A DNA stretch of 64,000 nucleotides from Fictibacillus gelatini DSM 15865. GTDB lineage: Bacteria; Bacillota; Bacilli; Bacillales; Fictibacillaceae. The position numbers were made by a program, and so were the translations under genes. Shown here piece after piece: positions 31,666-39,425 of the stretch (positions are counted from its first letter, which is position 1; every line of letters starts with the position of its first letter). The stretch lies in NCBI RefSeq assembly GCF_000430745.1, contig NZ_AUMP01000004.1, positions 62,001 to 126,000 on the forward strand, given 5' to 3'. The notes beneath the pieces were generated by a model. The model was not told the origin of the DNA, made no database searches, and saw only the letters and a list, made by a program, of their open reading frames with translations.

Positions 31666-32031
31666 ATGTCAAAAGGGAAATCATTATTATATGGGTTTGC
31701 GCTTGGAACGATCGTAACTGGAGCGGCGACTTTACTATCCACTCCTAAATCAGGAAAAGCATTGCGGGGCGATATTAAAGATAGTGCACTGAAATTTAAA
31801 AATTCCCTTTCAAAAGTAAAACAAGAAAGCATCCTGTTAAAGGAAAAAATCGTGCGCATTTCAAAAGAAGGAAAGGATGCACTGAAAGAAGTATCAGCCG
31901 ATTTAAAAAAGGATATTGAAGAATGGAAAAATGACATTGAACCGAACATGGAAAATATCCGGGAAAATGTGAAAGAGATACAGGAAACATTAGAAGAAAG
32001 CAAAGCGGTACTTGAAACAGCTAAAAAATAA
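31666..32031 (+). CDS. yhaH: YtxH-domain protein YhaH
   Basis: A 121-residue protein like B. subtilis YhaH (118 residues). A short N-terminal hydrophobic segment (LLYGFALGTIVTGAATLL) with the YtxH-type ending STPKSGKALR is followed by about 95 residues of charged coiled coil. The protein is probably anchored to the membrane with its helix in the cytosol. The role is unknown. YhaH/YtxH proteins are general-stress or sporulation associated. The site GAGGAGG precedes ATG 31666. A terminator follows at 32046. The place beside scoC matches B. subtilis. Confidence 0.85.
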   Translation: MSKGKSLLYGFALGTIVTGAATLLSTPKSGKALRGDIKDSALKFKNSLSKVKQESILLKEKIVRISKEGKDALKEVSADLKKDIEEWKNDIEPNMENIRENVKEIQETLEESKAVLETAKK

Positions 32032-32045
32032 CAATCGAAGCCGGG

Positions 32046-32069
32046 AAATCCTCTCACACGGGAGGATTT
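32046..32069 (+). terminator. Terminator of yhaH
   Basis: AAATCCTC and GAGGATTT pair across eight bases and are followed by CTTTCTATTTT. Confidence 0.7.
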
Positions 32070-32365
32070 CTTTCTATTTTCAAAAACATGCCAAAAGACC
32101 CATACCAGGCAATGACGTTATTACTTTTTTCCTATTTTTTTATTAATTTTTAGGAAATTTTTCTTTCTTCTTTTAAAAAATACTGGCATAATAAGGTATA
32201 GGTATATATTTTTTTACAATTTTTAAATGACCGTTCTTTTAATGGATCCATGTATGAAAAAGTTAAAAAACCGCTAAACCGGCTCGGACAGAATCAGAAA
32301 TAACCACAATACAACCAGCGCTTATGCTTTAGCGGTATAAGTTTCTTAAATAGGGGGTAGTAGAA
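32070..32365 (+). other. scoC upstream region with long-range inverted repeat
   Basis: No gene seen. The first 100 bp are very A+T rich. CATAAT at about 32189-32194 may be a -10 element, with no convincing -35. ACCGCTAAA (32270-32278) is the exact complement of TTTAGCGGT (32328-32336), 49 bases apart, and ends about 20 bp before the scoC ribosome site, so the leader could fold. Regulatory meaning unknown. Confidence 0.3.
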
Positions 32366-32947
32366 ATGGAAAAAGAACAGTTGCTTCATATGAAAGAGGC
32401 TATGATTTTTAGTCATAAGATGGCCCAAATTAGTAAAGCGTTGTGGAAAAGCGTGGAAAAGGACTGGCAAAATTGGATTAAAGACTACGGGCTCAATATT
32501 AATGAGCATCATATACTATGGATTGCCCATCATCTTGAAGGCGCATCGATTTCTGATATTGCAAAATTCGGTGTCATGCATGTTTCGACCGCATTTAATT
32601 TTTCAAAGAAATTAGAGGAACGGGGGCTGCTTACATTTTCTAAGAAAGAAAATGACAAACGGAATACATATATTTGTTTAACAAAAAAAGGGGAAGAGTT
32701 GCTTCTACATACACTTGGAACATTCAATCCTGCCCAATTTGGCGTGTACAGTGCATCGCTGCCTATTAAAGAGTTATTTGGCACATTTCCAGATTTCCCA
32801 AAATTAATGTACATGATTCAACAAATTTATGGCAGTGACTTTATGACGATTTTCAATAAATTAGAAGAAAAAATTGAATTACAAACCGTTGAACAGCGGC
32901 CAGCGGCTAAACCATTTGAAAAAGAATTAGCAGAAGCTCATTCATAA
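32366..32947 (+). CDS. scoC: Transition-state regulator ScoC (Hpr)
   Basis: A 193-residue MarR-family DNA-binding protein that in B. subtilis represses extracellular proteases and sporulation-linked genes during growth. Helical N-terminus, then the winged helix: [45 protein letters not shown] (read in parts). The ScoC-specific C-terminal part includes [21 protein letters not shown]. Ribosome site GGGGG-TAG seven bases before ATG. The last ten bases overlap the convergent yhaI gene. Confidence 0.95.
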   Translation: MEKEQLLHMKEAMIFSHKMAQISKALWKSVEKDWQNWIKDYGLNINEHHILWIAHHLEGASISDIAKFGVMHVSTAFNFSKKLEERGLLTFSKKENDKRNTYICLTKKGEELLLHTLGTFNPAQFGVYSASLPIKELFGTFPDFPKLMYMIQQIYGSDFMTIFNKLEEKIELQTVEQRPAAKPFEKELAEAHS

Positions 32948-33285
32948 CGAGAAGCGATTTCATAAAGCTTTTCCATTAAGTTGGGATATAATCCTTGCCC
33001 TTTTATTGCTTGAATGGTTTCCTTCGGTTTTAATTTTGGGGTTAGCATACCTGCAAAATGAATGAGGAGAGGAACGAAATTCACCAGCCCCTCCTCTTTT
33101 TGTTGTTCATATTTTTTCTGCAGTTCATCACACAGAGTGAGGACTTCATTCACTTCCTGCTCTGTCAGCTTATTGGACATTACAAGTGTAAAAAAAGGGA
33201 ACTGTGTATAATCAACCGTTTGAAGGGTTAGACGGCTATAAAATTCAAGACGCTCAATTCGATCTTCAAGTGTTTCCATGCTCAT
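32938..33285 (-). CDS. yhaI: YhaI family protein (DUF1878)
   Basis: A 115-residue soluble protein matching B. subtilis YhaI in size and place. Mostly helical, starting [17 protein letters not shown] and ending [18 protein letters not shown]. Function unknown. The open frame extends 28 codons further upstream, but the ATG at 33285 has AGGGGAT in front and fits the family length. It converges on scoC with a 10-bp overlap, which may cause antisense interference. Confidence 0.85.
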   Translation of the reverse strand: MSMETLEDRIERLEFYSRLTLQTVDYTQFPFFTLVMSNKLTEQEVNEVLTLCDELQKKYEQQKEEGLVNFVPLLIHFAGMLTPKLKPKETIQAIKGQGLYPNLMEKLYEIASRYE

Positions 33286-33349
33286 TTCGTAATATCCCCT
33301 ATCTCTTCCTCTATTGATGTAGTTTTCTTCTTCTATTTTACAGCGCTTT

Positions 33350-33919
33350 TTATTTTTGATAAACATCAAATATTAGGCGATTTTCAGGCAAGTTAAACTG
33401 ATTCACTTTAATTTTATATTTTTTTTGCAAATCGATCTTCGTTGTTGCGAGATGAATAAGCCTGTCTTTCGGATAAATCGTAACCCAATCCGGGATTCCT
33501 GGTGTTTCAGCTAAAAGTCCTAATATTTGCTCCCCCGGAAGCGATAGGCCGCTGACGCTCATTCCTTTTTCCTTTAATGTTAAATCCCCGTTTTCCAGAC
33601 TTTTAGGTACGAAAAAAAGCTGAAAAGGAATAGCCCTGTCAAACACGTGGATTTTTCCTGTGATTTGAATGTCATTATTTAACTGAACGTAAAGATCTAA
33701 ATTATCTTTCTTTGAACGAATCTCTTTATTCATTAGATACTCTAATTCTCTCTTATCCATATGTATGCTAAAAAGCTTATCAGTGCCCCGCAGTTCATTA
33801 TTCAATTGGCTTTCATCAAACGATTGGCTATTCGAAAAAAAGAAATAGAATGGTATGGCAACAATAAGTAAAATAAAGAATAATAGAGCAAAAAAGGCGA
33901 TTTTCCATTTATTGAACAT
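33350..33919 (-). CDS. YpmS-like (DUF2140) membrane-anchored protein
   Basis: A 189-residue protein. One N-terminal membrane segment (residues 8-29) is followed by an extracytoplasmic beta-rich domain typical of YpmS/DUF2140: FSIHMDKRELEYLMNKEI, IQITGKIHVFDRAIPFQLFF and PENRLIFDVYQK at the end. Role unknown. YpmS-type proteins occur beside lipid or wall genes. The ATG 33919 follows GGGAGGGG. The end overlaps the upstream extension of the yhaI frame, not yhaI itself. Confidence 0.75.
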   Translation of the reverse strand: MFNKWKIAFFALLFFILLIVAIPFYFFFSNSQSFDESQLNNELRGTDKLFSIHMDKRELEYLMNKEIRSKKDNLDLYVQLNNDIQITGKIHVFDRAIPFQLFFVPKSLENGDLTLKEKGMSVSGLSLPGEQILGLLAETPGIPDWVTIYPKDRLIHLATTKIDLQKKYKIKVNQFNLPENRLIFDVYQK

Positions 33920-34006
33920 CGTGCATCCCCTCCCGAACTTTTACTCTATCTATTTTGCCCAATTTTTGATAAAGTTATAGGTAGCTATATATGGAGGTAT
34001 TGTACC

Positions 34007-34192
34007 ATGCCGGGAATCATATTTGTTATTCTTGCCCCTTTTCTTTTATTATTGTTCAATTCATTAACCAATCAACTTTGCATGAAACGCTCCATTCCGA
34101 AAGAAACACAGCCTGATTTATTTCGATGGATTAATGTGCTTTTAACAATTTTATTAATTTCAGCTTATATTGAAAATGTATTTACGTACTAA
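34007..34192 (+). CDS. Small two-segment membrane protein (61 aa)
   Basis: The ATG at 34007 lies nine bases after GGAGG. Two hydrophobic segments (residues 3-20 and 42-58) are joined by a polar loop, MKRSIPKETQPDLFRW. Not recognised. The good ribosome site and clear topology support a real gene, divergent from the YpmS-like gene. Confidence 0.55.
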   Translation: MPGIIFVILAPFLLLLFNSLTNQLCMKRSIPKETQPDLFRWINVLLTILLISAYIENVFTY

Positions 34193-34276
34193 ACTTATAA
34201 ATGAGTAAAAAACGCTCCGAATTTCTTAATTGATACGAAGTGAAATTCGGTTAAATTGGCAAGTCGCTAAAAAAAG

Positions 34277-34311
34277 CGAAGAGGGGGATGCGTATAAGCA
34301 CCCCCTCTTCG
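34277..34311. terminator. Bidirectional terminator near the YjcZ-type gene
   Basis: CGAAGAGGGGG and CCCCCTCTTCG pair across 13 bases, with A and T runs on the two sides. Confidence 0.8.
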
Positions 34312-34340
34312 TTTTTCTTCGGAAGCAAAAGGCTCGTAAA

Positions 34341-34442
34341 TTACCACCAGCCCCAGCCACCCCAGCAGGAGCAACCAATGATGATTAAAAGAATAAACAG
34401 CACAACGATTAACGCAAATCCATTTCCATGTGCGAAGCCCAT
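34341..34442 (-). CDS. YjcZ-family sporulation peptide (33 aa)
   Basis: A 33-codon gene with a strong AAGGAGGTG ribosome site. The peptide has a short glycine-rich start (MGFAHGNGF), one hydrophobic segment (ALIVVLFILLIIIGCSC) and a tryptophan/glycine end (WGGWGWW). This is the pattern of the YjcZ family of tiny sporulation membrane peptides found in many copies in Bacillus genomes. Probably expressed in the mother cell or forespore. No sporulation promoter was confirmed. A terminator lies 30 bp after the stop. Confidence 0.85.
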   Translation of the reverse strand: MGFAHGNGFALIVVLFILLIIIGCSCWGGWGWW

Positions 34443-34862
34443 AATGACACCTCCTTACGACGTAGTCCACTTTTCTATGCAAAAGAAGTCAACTCTTGCA
34501 TAGTGTTTCGCTTTTCGGCGGCAAGCAGCACCAGTTGTTCTTCTCGAAAGTATGATGTGCTGGAGTAAGTAATCCGCCTTGCTTTTCTTTTCTCCATATC
34601 ATATAGTGAAATGACCAGATTTGATTAGACGAATGTCTCGGATTTATAATTTTTCTTCTTTACAAAAAGGCGGGATATTCGAACTATTTGAACTCCGGCT
34701 TTAATAGTGCTTGTATTACTTTTGATACAGGCGAAATTACCTTTAAAAACTAAATTTGTGTATTTTTTCTCATATTTACTGTGGGCAATGTGATTCTTCA
34801 TTCGTTTTATGCTATAGTTAATGTTGTAAAAAAAATCAACTTCAAGCATAGGAGTGTTTTAA
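34443..34862. other. Intergenic region upstream of prsA
   Basis: No gene supported. GGCGG (34517-34521) and CCGCC (34574-34578), with CAGCAC and GTGCTG inside, could form a two-step hairpin followed by a pyrimidine-rich tract. A TATAGT hexamer near 34813 is the likely prsA -10 element, with a poor -35. The remaining sequence is A+T rich without visible structure. Confidence 0.3.
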
Positions 34863-35735
34863 ATGAAAAAATGGATTTTATCCCTGGGGATTGCGGCTGG
34901 GGTTCTAACACTTTCCGCATGTTCATCAGGCGGAAATTCGGAAGTCATTATGAAATCAAAAGCCGGAAACATTACGCAAGAAGACCTATATAAAGAATTG
35001 AAAAAAGCCGGCGGTGAACAAGTTCTTAGAACGATGATTGAAGACAAAGTTCTTGCGGCGAATTATAAAGTGTCCGATAAAGAAATCGATAAAAAAATTA
35101 AAGAAACAAAAGAACAAATGGGCGGAGAAGATGCCTTCAAACAGGCTTTAAAACAAAATAACATTAAATCGGACAAGCAGCTCCGAGAGCTTATGAAGAG
35201 CCAGATCCTTCGCGAAAAAGCGCAAATGGGCGACGCGAAAGTTTCTGACAAAGACATTCAAAAAGCATACAATGAAAAATACAAGGATGAAGTGAAAGCG
35301 AGCCACATTCTTGTTAAAGATAAGAAAACAGCAGAAGAAGTGAAAGCGAAATTAGATAAAGGTGAAGATTTCGCTAAGCTTGCAAAAAAATACTCCCAGG
35401 ATACAAGCAATAAAGATAAAGGCGGAGACCTTGGATATTTCCATAAAGGACAAATGGTTCCTGAATTTGATAAAGTCGCTTTTTCATTGAAAAAAGGTGA
35501 AATTAGCGATCCGGTTAAAACACAATTTGGCTATCACATCATTAAGGTTACCGATAAGAAGACGAACAAATTATCCGATGTAAAAGATCAAATTGTTGAT
35601 GACCTTAAAAAGTCAAAAGCGAAGCCGCTTGAAGAAGTATTGCCTAAACTTATTAAAAAAGAAGATGTTGTCATCAAAGATAAAGACTTAAAAGATGCGA
35701 TCAAACCGCAACAATCGCAAATTCCAGGTCAATAA
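34863..35735 (+). CDS. prsA: Foldase lipoprotein PrsA
   Basis: A 290-residue lipid-anchored peptidyl-prolyl isomerase that helps exported proteins fold at the membrane-wall interface. The signal peptide ends in the lipobox LSAC (Cys 20). Then come an N-terminal helical chaperone domain and the parvulin domain at about residues 135-225: VKASHILVKDKKTAEEV, KKYSQDTSNKDKGGDLGYF and FGYHIIKV. The C-terminal arm is lysine-rich. Position between yhaL and the scoC region matches B. subtilis, where ScoC represses prsA in some contexts. Length is typical. Confidence 0.96.
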   Translation: MKKWILSLGIAAGVLTLSACSSGGNSEVIMKSKAGNITQEDLYKELKKAGGEQVLRTMIEDKVLAANYKVSDKEIDKKIKETKEQMGGEDAFKQALKQNNIKSDKQLRELMKSQILREKAQMGDAKVSDKDIQKAYNEKYKDEVKASHILVKDKKTAEEVKAKLDKGEDFAKLAKKYSQDTSNKDKGGDLGYFHKGQMVPEFDKVAFSLKKGEISDPVKTQFGYHIIKVTDKKTNKLSDVKDQIVDDLKKSKAKPLEEVLPKLIKKEDVVIKDKDLKDAIKPQQSQIPGQ

Positions 35736-35742
35736 GACCGTT

Positions 35743-35773
35743 AAAACCCTCAAGCTTATGGCTTGAGGGTTTT
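35743..35773. terminator. Bidirectional terminator, prsA/yhaL
   Basis: AAAACCCTCAAGC and GCTTGAGGGTTTT pair exactly across five bases between convergent genes. Confidence 0.85.
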
Positions 35774-36035
35774 AACTATTTTTTCGTTTTTCTCTTGCTT
35801 CGGCGATTCTCCGCATGTAGATCTCGCCTTCCTGTTCAATAAGCCGTTCCTCTTCACGTACTTCTTTCACCCGGATCGTATAGCTCATATAGCCGCTCAG
35901 AAGAATCCCTGCAAACACAATGTATACCCACCATGGTGTTATCGCAAAAAATTGTTCAAGCGGATTAATATACGCCTTTAGGAAAAAAAGAGCTACAAGT
36001 ACGACTCCAAGTAACAACGTGCCATACCGTTTCAA
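35772..36035 (-). CDS. yhaL: Sporulation protein YhaL
   Basis: An 87-residue membrane protein with two hydrophobic segments (residues 5-20 and 34-52) and a charged tail. The second half agrees with B. subtilis YhaL: PWWVYIVFAGILLSGYM, then an E-x-E-x-x-I-E-Q-E-G-E-I-Y-M-R-R pattern. The first 25 residues are extra compared with the shorter B. subtilis protein. The start is a TTG at 36035, well spaced from GGGGGGAAT. Role in sporulation is known only by name. Confidence 0.8.
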   Translation of the reverse strand: MKRYGTLLLGVVLVALFFLKAYINPLEQFFAITPWWVYIVFAGILLSGYMSYTIRVKEVREEERLIEQEGEIYMRRIAEAREKRKNS

Positions 36036-36163
36036 ATTATTCCCCCCCTTTGTCCACTTTCACTGCCCGACGCAAACACCTTAATTTTCATTTTAAAAGA
36101 TGTTCCGCCTTTAATTAGACAAGCTTTCTACTATCATCCTATGAATAGGGGGAATAGGATATG

Positions 36164-36301
36164 TCAGCGAGTTTCATTGGTTTGTACTTCTTTTTCCCGA
36201 CCTGAGGCTTGTTTTTTCTCAAATGCGCAAAACATCAAAAAGTAGATTCCGCTCACAATTAAACAGAGCACAAATAATAAAAAACGTTCAGGGATAGCCA
36301 A
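36164..36301 (-). CDS. Possible 45-aa single-span membrane protein
   Basis: A 45-codon frame starting with TTG at 36301, 31 bp after yhaM on the same strand. One hydrophobic segment (RFLLFVLCLIVSGIYFLMF) is followed by a basic/acidic tail. Composition is protein-like, but no ribosome site precedes the TTG. It could be expressed by read-through from yhaM. Confidence 0.4.
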   Translation of the reverse strand: MAIPERFLLFVLCLIVSGIYFLMFCAFEKKQASGREKEVQTNETR

Positions 36302-36332
36302 TCAAAATTGCAAAATAACAGACTACAATTAG

Positions 36333-37295
36333 TTATTTTCCGACTAAAGATTTTTCTTGAAAAAGAGGTTTATAAAGCGAACGGTTTTCAAGGGCAAACA
36401 GCTTTTCCGTAAACTCGCCCGGTTCAACTTTTTCAAGGGCTCGGTCCATCATGTTCATTTTCGCATCAAAATTATCGATCATATGGAGGATCTCAGCTTC
36501 TTTAATAAGCGGCGGTTTCGGACTTCCCCATTCCGCCTTGCTATGATGGCTTAAAACGAGATGCTGCAATACAATCACCTCTTCACCTTCAATCCCCAAT
36601 TCTTTTGCCATCATTCCTATCTCATTGACCATAATGGAAATATGGCCGAGCAGCTTTCCTTCAAGCGTATAGTTTGCCGCAACCGGCCCCGACAGCTCGA
36701 TCACTTTTCCGAGATCATGGAGAATGATGCCTGCATACAACAAGTCGGTATCAAGTGTAGGGTAAAGAGCGGCCAACCCTTTTGCCAGATCAAGCATGGA
36801 AACGACATGAAAAGCAAGGCCTGAAACAAATTCGTGATGGTTTTTCACTGCCGCTGGAAAAACGAGAAAATCATCTTTGTATTTTTTTAATAGTTGTCTT
36901 GTCAGACGTTGTATATTGGGATTTTTCATTTCAAAAATATATTGGGTTATCTTCTCCATCATTACATCCTGGCTGAGCGGAGCGGATTCAATAAAGTCAC
37001 TGATCCTGACGCCATCCATATCTGTTGCCGGACGAATCGACTTGAGTTTTAATTGCTGTTTCCCCCGAAAATTCGTCATTTCACCTGTTACTTTAATGAT
37101 TGCTTGAGGAACATAAATTTCTTCATCTTCTGGCGAACAATCCCATAACTTTGCATCTACGTCACCGCTTTGATCTTGCAGGACAAGGCTTAAAAAAGGC
37201 TTTCCATTGCTTGCTACCGATTTAGATACGGATTTAATTAATAAAAATACATCGAAGAATTCGCCAACCTTATAATGGGTTATCCCCTTTTGCAC
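36333..37295 (-). CDS. yhaM: 3'-5' exoribonuclease YhaM
   Basis: A 320-residue nuclease with an N-terminal OB-fold ([35 protein letters not shown]) and a C-terminal HD domain: the conserved [31 protein letters not shown] and [18 protein letters not shown]. It degrades RNA and single-stranded DNA in a manganese-dependent way. The GTG at 37295, five bases after GAGGTGG, gives the family N-terminus. The longer TTG-started frame does not. In B. subtilis it follows yhaN directly. Here a two-component pair lies between. Confidence 0.95.
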   Translation of the reverse strand: MQKGITHYKVGEFFDVFLLIKSVSKSVASNGKPFLSLVLQDQSGDVDAKLWDCSPEDEEIYVPQAIIKVTGEMTNFRGKQQLKLKSIRPATDMDGVRISDFIESAPLSQDVMMEKITQYIFEMKNPNIQRLTRQLLKKYKDDFLVFPAAVKNHHEFVSGLAFHVVSMLDLAKGLAALYPTLDTDLLYAGIILHDLGKVIELSGPVAANYTLEGKLLGHISIMVNEIGMMAKELGIEGEEVIVLQHLVLSHHSKAEWGSPKPPLIKEAEILHMIDNFDAKMNMMDRALEKVEPGEFTEKLFALENRSLYKPLFQEKSLVGK

Positions 37296-37332
37296 TCTCT
37301 CCACCTCACATGATTTCAATTAACTGATATAA

Positions 37333-38706
37333 CTATTTTTTCCGGTCAATCGGAAGGATTACTTCAAATACGACACCGTTATTCGCATTTTTGGCAATCG
37401 GGCGGCCGCCGTGCAATTCGGCGATTTGCTTTACAATGGCAAGCCCAAGGCCATACTGACCCTTATTCCCTTTACGGAATGGCAAGAACAGCCTCGTTTT
37501 TTCCTCATCTGAAAGCAGTTCCCCGTCATTCCAAACAGCAAGTGAAATGGAATCGCCGCCGACTACTCTTGCTGATAACTCAATTTCCGTTTTTGCATAC
37601 CTGATGGCATTTTGCACTAAATTATCAAATAGGATTGTCCATTGTTCCCGGTCGCCATAAAAGACGACTTCTTCTCCTTTGATCGAAAAATGGATCCCAT
37701 CCTTTTGAAAGCGGAACCGCTCGACTACTTCTTCAGCTAACGGACCAAATTGAATTTCCTGCATTTCCACGGGCTCTAATTTCATCGCTTCAAGCTTTGT
37801 ATAATAGAGCATGTTTTGAATGCGCTTTTCCATTCGGTTTGCTTCGCTTAATATGACGTCCATCATTTCCCCTACACTCTTTTTCGGCATGATTCCGTCC
37901 TTCACCGACTGGGCATAGCTTTTAATTGTCATCACCGGCGTCTTTAGCTCATGGGAAGCATGCTGGATAAACGTTTTCTGATTTTCGTCATAGCGAATCA
38001 AGTTTTGCCTCATCCTTTCAAATTGATGAGACAGTCGTCTGAATTCATCTTCTCCCTGCCAATAAAACGGTTCCTTCCAATTCCGTTCGGCGATTTGTTC
38101 AAACTTTTTCCCAAGGACGATTAAAGGAGAACGAAGATAACGCGCCAGCCAGAGCGCCGGAATAACAGCAATTAACCCTGTCATAAATAGAATCCATAAC
38201 AATCGGGACCAGAGTCGGCTGACCATTTGACTTCGGTAAGTGTCCCACATATAGGAAACTAAATACGTGTTAGGATAATTGAAATCATCTAATTTTCTCA
38301 CCACATAAAATAATGTCCTATCCTTATAATTCAGCTCATATCTTCCCTGAATCGAATGTTGGCCGAAAGCATGTTTTGCCATTTCGTTAACCACATTCTT
38401 CGGCACATAATCCCCTTCTATCTTTGCCAGCTGATGGGTAAAAACAATATAGCCGACTGACCGGGCCGCTTTTTGCCGTTCAATAAAACCAGTGGAAGAG
38501 TCCGGTTGAAATTTAGCCCCGTATGCATTCGAATCATTGTCCTGATTTAAAATTTCTTCCTGCTTTAGTTCAATAATCTGGTACGACTCTTCCGTCAACG
38601 TGTTTCTGATCGATAGTGGGTAAATGATTGCAATGACAAGACCAATCGTTAAAATGAGAAGCGCAAAGGAAAGCCAGATGCGCTGTGACAGGTTTAGCGA
38701 AATCAT
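37333..38706 (-). CDS. cssS: Secretion-stress sensor kinase CssS-like
   Basis: A 457-residue histidine kinase. Membrane segments at about 10-30 and 167-187 enclose an extracytoplasmic sensor of about 135 residues. Then HAMP (RYLRSPLIVLGKKFEQIAER), the phospho-acceptor box FIQHASHELKTPVMTIKSYAQ (read in parts), and the ATPase domain with LVQNAIRYAK, WNDGELL and GQYGLGLAIVKQIAELHGG. Its gene overlaps that of the CssR-like regulator by four bases. In B. subtilis CssS senses misfolded exported proteins. The CssR similarity of the partner is the basis for the name. Confidence 0.82.
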   Translation of the reverse strand: MISLNLSQRIWLSFALLILTIGLVIAIIYPLSIRNTLTEESYQIIELKQEEILNQDNDSNAYGAKFQPDSSTGFIERQKAARSVGYIVFTHQLAKIEGDYVPKNVVNEMAKHAFGQHSIQGRYELNYKDRTLFYVVRKLDDFNYPNTYLVSYMWDTYRSQMVSRLWSRLLWILFMTGLIAVIPALWLARYLRSPLIVLGKKFEQIAERNWKEPFYWQGEDEFRRLSHQFERMRQNLIRYDENQKTFIQHASHELKTPVMTIKSYAQSVKDGIMPKKSVGEMMDVILSEANRMEKRIQNMLYYTKLEAMKLEPVEMQEIQFGPLAEEVVERFRFQKDGIHFSIKGEEVVFYGDREQWTILFDNLVQNAIRYAKTEIELSARVVGGDSISLAVWNDGELLSDEEKTRLFLPFRKGNKGQYGLGLAIVKQIAELHGGRPIAKNANNGVVFEVILPIDRKK

Positions 38707-39377
38707 AATTCTACAATCCTATACCCATTGCCGTAAACGGTTTCGAGATTTAAGCGCGGCATTTTTTTACGGATTCTCCGTATGACATCATCCACCGCCC
38801 GGTCCGAGCCGAAATAATCTTCTCCCCATACGTGATGGAGTATTTCTTCCCTCGATTTAGCCGTTCCGATGTTCTCCAATAAATAAAGAAGAACTTCTAC
38901 TTCTTTCGATGTTAAATTAATCAGCTCGTCCCCGTGTGTAATTTTCCGGGCGATCGGATCAATTTCGTATCCTGTAATTTCGATCGTTTTCGGCACTGCC
39001 GTAGATTGTTCATAAATTCTTGCCAAAAGCTTTTTTGCCCGGATGACAAGTTCCCTCGGCAAAAAGGGCTTGGCCAAATAATCATCGCTTCCCAGTTCAA
39101 GCCCGACGATGCGGTCTAAATCCTGGTCGCGCGCAGATATAAATATAATTGGCGTATCTTCCTTATGCCGCTTGATTTTCTTCAACACTTCATATCCATC
39201 AATGCCCGGGAGCATAATATCGAGTATCCATAGATGGGGCTCATCAACAATATGCTCACACGCCTTTTCCCCATCATCAAATATCGTAACTTCCCAGCCT
39301 TCTTGTTCCATATAAGCTTTTAGCACCTGGGAAAGGTTTTGTTCATCTTCAACGAGATAAATTTGATATGTTGACAT
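38703..39377 (-). CDS. cssR: Secretion-stress response regulator CssR-like
   Basis: A 224-residue OmpR-family regulator. Receiver domain: IYLVEDEQNLSQVLKAY, the phosphorylation site in HLWILDIMLPGIDGYEVL (near Asp 52), IIFISARDQDLDRI and YLAKPFLPREL. C-terminal winged helix: INLTSKEVEVLLYLLEN, SREEILHHVWGEDYFGSDR, VYGNGYRI. The string HLWILDIMLP and DDYLAKPFLPRELVIR match B. subtilis CssR closely. That protein induces htrA and htrB on secretion stress. Those targets are not in the window, but prsA and ecsAB are near. The ATG follows GAGGTG. A GTG three codons earlier is part of that site. Confidence 0.85.
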   Translation of the reverse strand: MSTYQIYLVEDEQNLSQVLKAYMEQEGWEVTIFDDGEKACEHIVDEPHLWILDIMLPGIDGYEVLKKIKRHKEDTPIIFISARDQDLDRIVGLELGSDDYLAKPFLPRELVIRAKKLLARIYEQSTAVPKTIEITGYEIDPIARKITHGDELINLTSKEVEVLLYLLENIGTAKSREEILHHVWGEDYFGSDRAVDDVIRRIRKKMPRLNLETVYGNGYRIVEL

Positions 39378-39425
39378 TTTGATCACCTCATCTTTCTCTC
39401 ATTATATAATAAAATGCGGACAAAC

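Noticed and set aside
31317-32057. 246-codon minus-strand open frame
   Set aside because: Its 5' two-thirds are antisense to the yhaH-like gene and have low-complexity serine/phenylalanine composition. Only the 3' 64 codons, which have a ribosome site, were kept as a gene.
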